From assembly GCA_013044415.1 (NCBI GenBank), contig JABEUO010000031.1:1-6671 (forward strand): a DNA stretch of 6,671 nucleotides, in the 5' to 3' direction. Positions 5,953-6,671 of the stretch are shown piece by piece (the first letter of the stretch is position 1; the number at the start of each line of letters is the position of its first letter). Below the pieces are notes generated by a model that did no database searches, was not told the origin of the DNA, and worked only from the letters and a program-made list of their open reading frames with translations. Source of the stretch: Acidimicrobiaceae bacterium (GTDB lineage Bacteria; Actinomycetota; Acidimicrobiia; Acidimicrobiales; Acidimicrobiaceae). Position numbers and translations under genes: made by a program.

Positions 5953-6216
5953 TCAGACCGTCGTGGTCTGTTTGGACCGCCCTAGGTCTGGAAGGGTGTC
6001 GGCCCAATTAGGTCCTAGGAGCGAAAGACCACACTTTTCTAGGTAGGAAATCTTGGCCTCTATCGCTTTACGCCAAAGCGCCAGGTCATTTTCGAAGTGA
6101 ACCCGATCGCCGTCTTCGAAGGCGTGCTCCACTTCGTTGAATGCTGCGTCTTCCTGGTCGAGGAGCTCGCGATAGCGGGCTAATACGTGGTCGTCGATCA
6201 CCCCATCAGTTGTCAT
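5953..6216 (-). CDS. Small acidic, helix-rich protein of unknown function (87 aa)
   Basis: I do not recognise this protein. Reading from the ATG at 6216 to the TGA at 5953-5955, it has 87 residues, about 18 Asp/Glu against 9 Lys/Arg, and one Cys (62). No signal peptide or membrane segment is visible. Residues about 6-34 (LARYRELLDQEDAAFNEVEH) and 38-61 (FENDLALWRKAIEAKISYLE) look like two amphipathic helices joined by a short EDGD turn, suggesting a helical hairpin and perhaps a protein partner. The tail from about 68 (GPNWADTLPDLG) looks looser. The gene call rests on a strong ribosome binding site (GGGGG, 5 nt before the ATG), a protein-like composition, and the convergent position opposite mdh with terminators between. 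It stands alone in view, so context gives no function. Confidence 0.75.
   Translation of the reverse strand: MTTDGVIDDHVLARYRELLDQEDAAFNEVEHAFEDGDRVHFENDLALWRKAIEAKISYLEKCGLSLLGPNWADTLPDLGRSKQTTTV
5954..5973 (+). terminator. Short perfect inverted repeat at the 3' end of the small - strand gene
   Basis: CAGACC (5954-5959) pairs with GGTCTG (5965-5970) around a 5-nt loop, followed by TTT on the + strand. It includes part of the small gene's stop codon and its last codons. It may stop + strand read-through into the antisense of the small gene, but coding constraint or chance could also explain it. Confidence 0.25.
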
Positions 6217-6221
6217 TGCAA

Positions 6222-6227
6222 CCCCCT
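6222..6227 (-). promoter_or_regulatory. Ribosome binding site of the 87-aa gene
   Basis: On the - strand this reads AGGGGG-type purines, 5 nt before the ATG at 6216. It is the main support for this start. Confidence 0.6.
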
Positions 6228-6287
6228 ATAACTACTAGGCACTCCAGTAGATTAAGTCTAAGCTACTCGTTTTTGCTGGGAATTATC

Positions 6288-6306
6288 TTGAAATTTACCC
6301 TTTCAA
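6288..6306. promoter_or_regulatory. Operator-like inverted repeat upstream of the 87-aa gene
   Basis: TTGAAA (6288-6293), a 7-nt spacer TTTACCC, then TTTCAA (6301-6306) form a perfect 6-bp inverted repeat in AT-rich DNA, 72-90 nt upstream of the 87-aa gene's start. This spacing is usual for a dimeric regulator site. I see no clear -35/-10 pair for that gene nearby. Confidence 0.25.
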
Positions 6307-6325
6307 TCTGTTTCATGTTTCATGT

Positions 6326-6355
6326 CTTTGGTATGCCTTGTGGCAGATGCCAAAG
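6326..6355. other. Imperfect hairpin, 12 bp
   Basis: CTTTGGTAT (6326-6334) pairs with ATGCCAAAG (6347-6355), with one G-U pair, and inside it GCC (6335-6337) pairs with GGC (6342-6344) around the 4-nt loop ttgt, leaving a 2-nt bulge (AG, 6345-6346). It is the most convincing RNA-like stem in this intergenic region. Direction is unknown. Confidence 0.35.
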
Positions 6356-6412
6356 AGCGATCTTTCTTGCAACCTCTCGAACCGTCGGTGCCGATACTGT
6401 CGCTTTTGGCTT

Positions 6413-6439
6413 GTGGAGTTTGTTGCTCCGCCTCTCCAC
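6413..6439. repeat. Inverted repeat GTGGAG / CTCCAC
   Basis: A perfect 6-bp inverted repeat (GTGGAG from 6413, CTCCAC ending at 6439). GGAG (6415-6418) can alternatively pair with CTCC (6426-6429), giving two mutually exclusive folds. Short enough to be chance. Confidence 0.2.
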
Positions 6440-6473
6440 CAGCTGGGCACGGCAAGAGTAGTAATTGCAAAAG

Positions 6474-6533
6474 TTGTGGTCACCGGCGTGCAGGTTTTAA
6501 TGCCTGTGAACCTCTGGACACTATCGACCACGA
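6474..6533. repeat. Long-range inverted repeat enclosing a small hairpin
   Basis: TTGTGGTC (6474-6481) pairs with GACCACGA (6526-6533), one G-U pair included. It encloses a CAGG/CCTG stem (6491-6494/6503-6506) with an 8-nt loop. Together with the 6326-6355 hairpin this hints at a folded RNA, but the evidence is weak. Confidence 0.2.
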
Positions 6534-6621
6534 GAGTTAGTGCAAAAAGTGACCCGAAGTTTGGGATTTATGGGGGCTCAGAAACAGTTAGCTAATTCTT
6601 AAGCAATCCTCAACAATAATA

Positions 6622-6636
6622 TCTATAATATATAGA
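6622..6636 (+). promoter_or_regulatory. Perfect -10 box inside a palindrome, at a probable leaderless start
   Basis: TATAAT (6624-6629) is the full -10 consensus and ends 8 nt before the ATG at 6638, so transcription would start at or next to the ATG itself. The same bases form the perfect inverted repeat TCTATA-ATA-TATAGA (6622-6636), a possible repressor site covering the -10 box. No good -35 element is visible at 16-19 nt spacing. Confidence 0.5.
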
Positions 6637-6637
6637 C

Positions 6638-6671
6638 ATGGGTTCACTCGTGTCGATCGGCACCGCTGCTA
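6638..6671 (+). CDS. Start of an unidentified gene, cut by the window edge
   Basis: The ATG at 6638 opens a frame (MGSLVSIGTAA) that runs to the window end without a stop. Base composition changes sharply here from AT-rich to GC-rich, as at a gene start. There is no ribosome binding site, but the -10 box 8 nt upstream fits a leaderless mRNA, which is common in actinobacteria. Only 11 residues are visible, so no function can be named. Confidence 0.4.
   Translation, partial: MGSLVSIGTAA

Larger units (their letters stand above)
6217..6637. other. 420-nt intergenic region rich in inverted repeats, no supported gene
   Basis: Several overlapping short open frames exist on both strands (for example 6313-6531 on - and 6322-6540 on +), but none has a good ribosome binding site or a recognisable product. 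The region holds four inverted repeats described separately (6288-6306, 6326-6355, 6413-6439, 6474-6533) and becomes strongly AT-rich from about 6590. It may hold promoters for the two divergent genes (the 87-aa gene and the gene starting at the right edge) and possibly a structured RNA. Confidence 0.5.

Noticed and set aside
6217..6265. TTAGAC and TAGTAG on the - strand as a promoter for the 87-aa gene
   Set aside because: The -10 match is poor and it would place the transcript start inside or beside the ribosome binding site.
6309..6322. Tandem TGTTTCA x2 as a start of a repeat array or CRISPR
   Set aside because: Only two 7-nt copies; no spacer pattern or further copies.
6313..6540. Short open frames on both strands (6313-6531 -, 6322-6540 +, 6338-6595 +), one with paired cysteines (CGVCC, NCKSCGH)
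   Set aside because: They overlap one another, lack ribosome binding sites, and the cysteine spacing does not form a recognisable zinc motif with conserved neighbours.

Overview
The window carries five housekeeping enzymes on the + strand, a small unknown gene on the - strand, and a probable new gene starting at the right edge. The organism looks like an actinobacterium. FolD has an actinobacterial-style dinucleotide-binding motif (GRGLTIGRP), the malate dehydrogenase is of the cytoplasmic-like ~330-aa type, and TTG/ATG starts and purine-rich ribosome binding sites are used. Base composition is only moderately GC-rich, with free use of AGG, ATA and CTA codons. That would suit a moderate-GC lineage such as Acidimicrobiia better than streptomycetes or mycobacteria. 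This placement is inference, not proof.

Layout. 1-963 is the 3' part of purH (AICAR transformylase domain; the IMP cyclohydrolase half lies left of the window). folD follows after 50 nt (1014-1874). Then come 514 nt without a gene, holding a terminator-like hairpin at 2091-2131 in what may be a metF leader. metF is at 2389-3312. A 208-nt spacer contains a near-consensus sigma70-type promoter (TTGACC, 17 nt, TATAAC) just before icd (3521-4717). A very stable intercistronic hairpin separates icd from mdh (4792-5793). A strong 17-bp hairpin (5841-5879) ends the + strand cluster. Beyond it lie the convergent 87-aa unknown gene (5953-6216, - strand) and about 420 nt of intergenic DNA rich in inverted repeats. 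At the right end a perfect TATAAT box sits inside a 15-bp palindrome, directly before an ATG that may be a leaderless start.

How the genes work together. PurH consumes 10-formyl-THF. FolD interconverts 10-formyl-, 5,10-methenyl- and 5,10-methylene-THF. MetF reduces 5,10-methylene-THF to 5-methyl-THF for methionine synthesis. This is a compact folate one-carbon block tied to purine and methionine synthesis. icd and mdh form a second block of TCA-cycle dehydrogenases, probably transcribed from their own promoter at 3461-3489.

I found no CRISPR array, transposase, phage gene, tRNA or rRNA. The genes are ordinary metabolism. The points worth a second look are regulatory or structural: the icd promoter that corrects its start, the folD-metF gap, the icd-mdh hairpin, and the right-hand intergenic region with its possible leaderless, palindrome-controlled gene.
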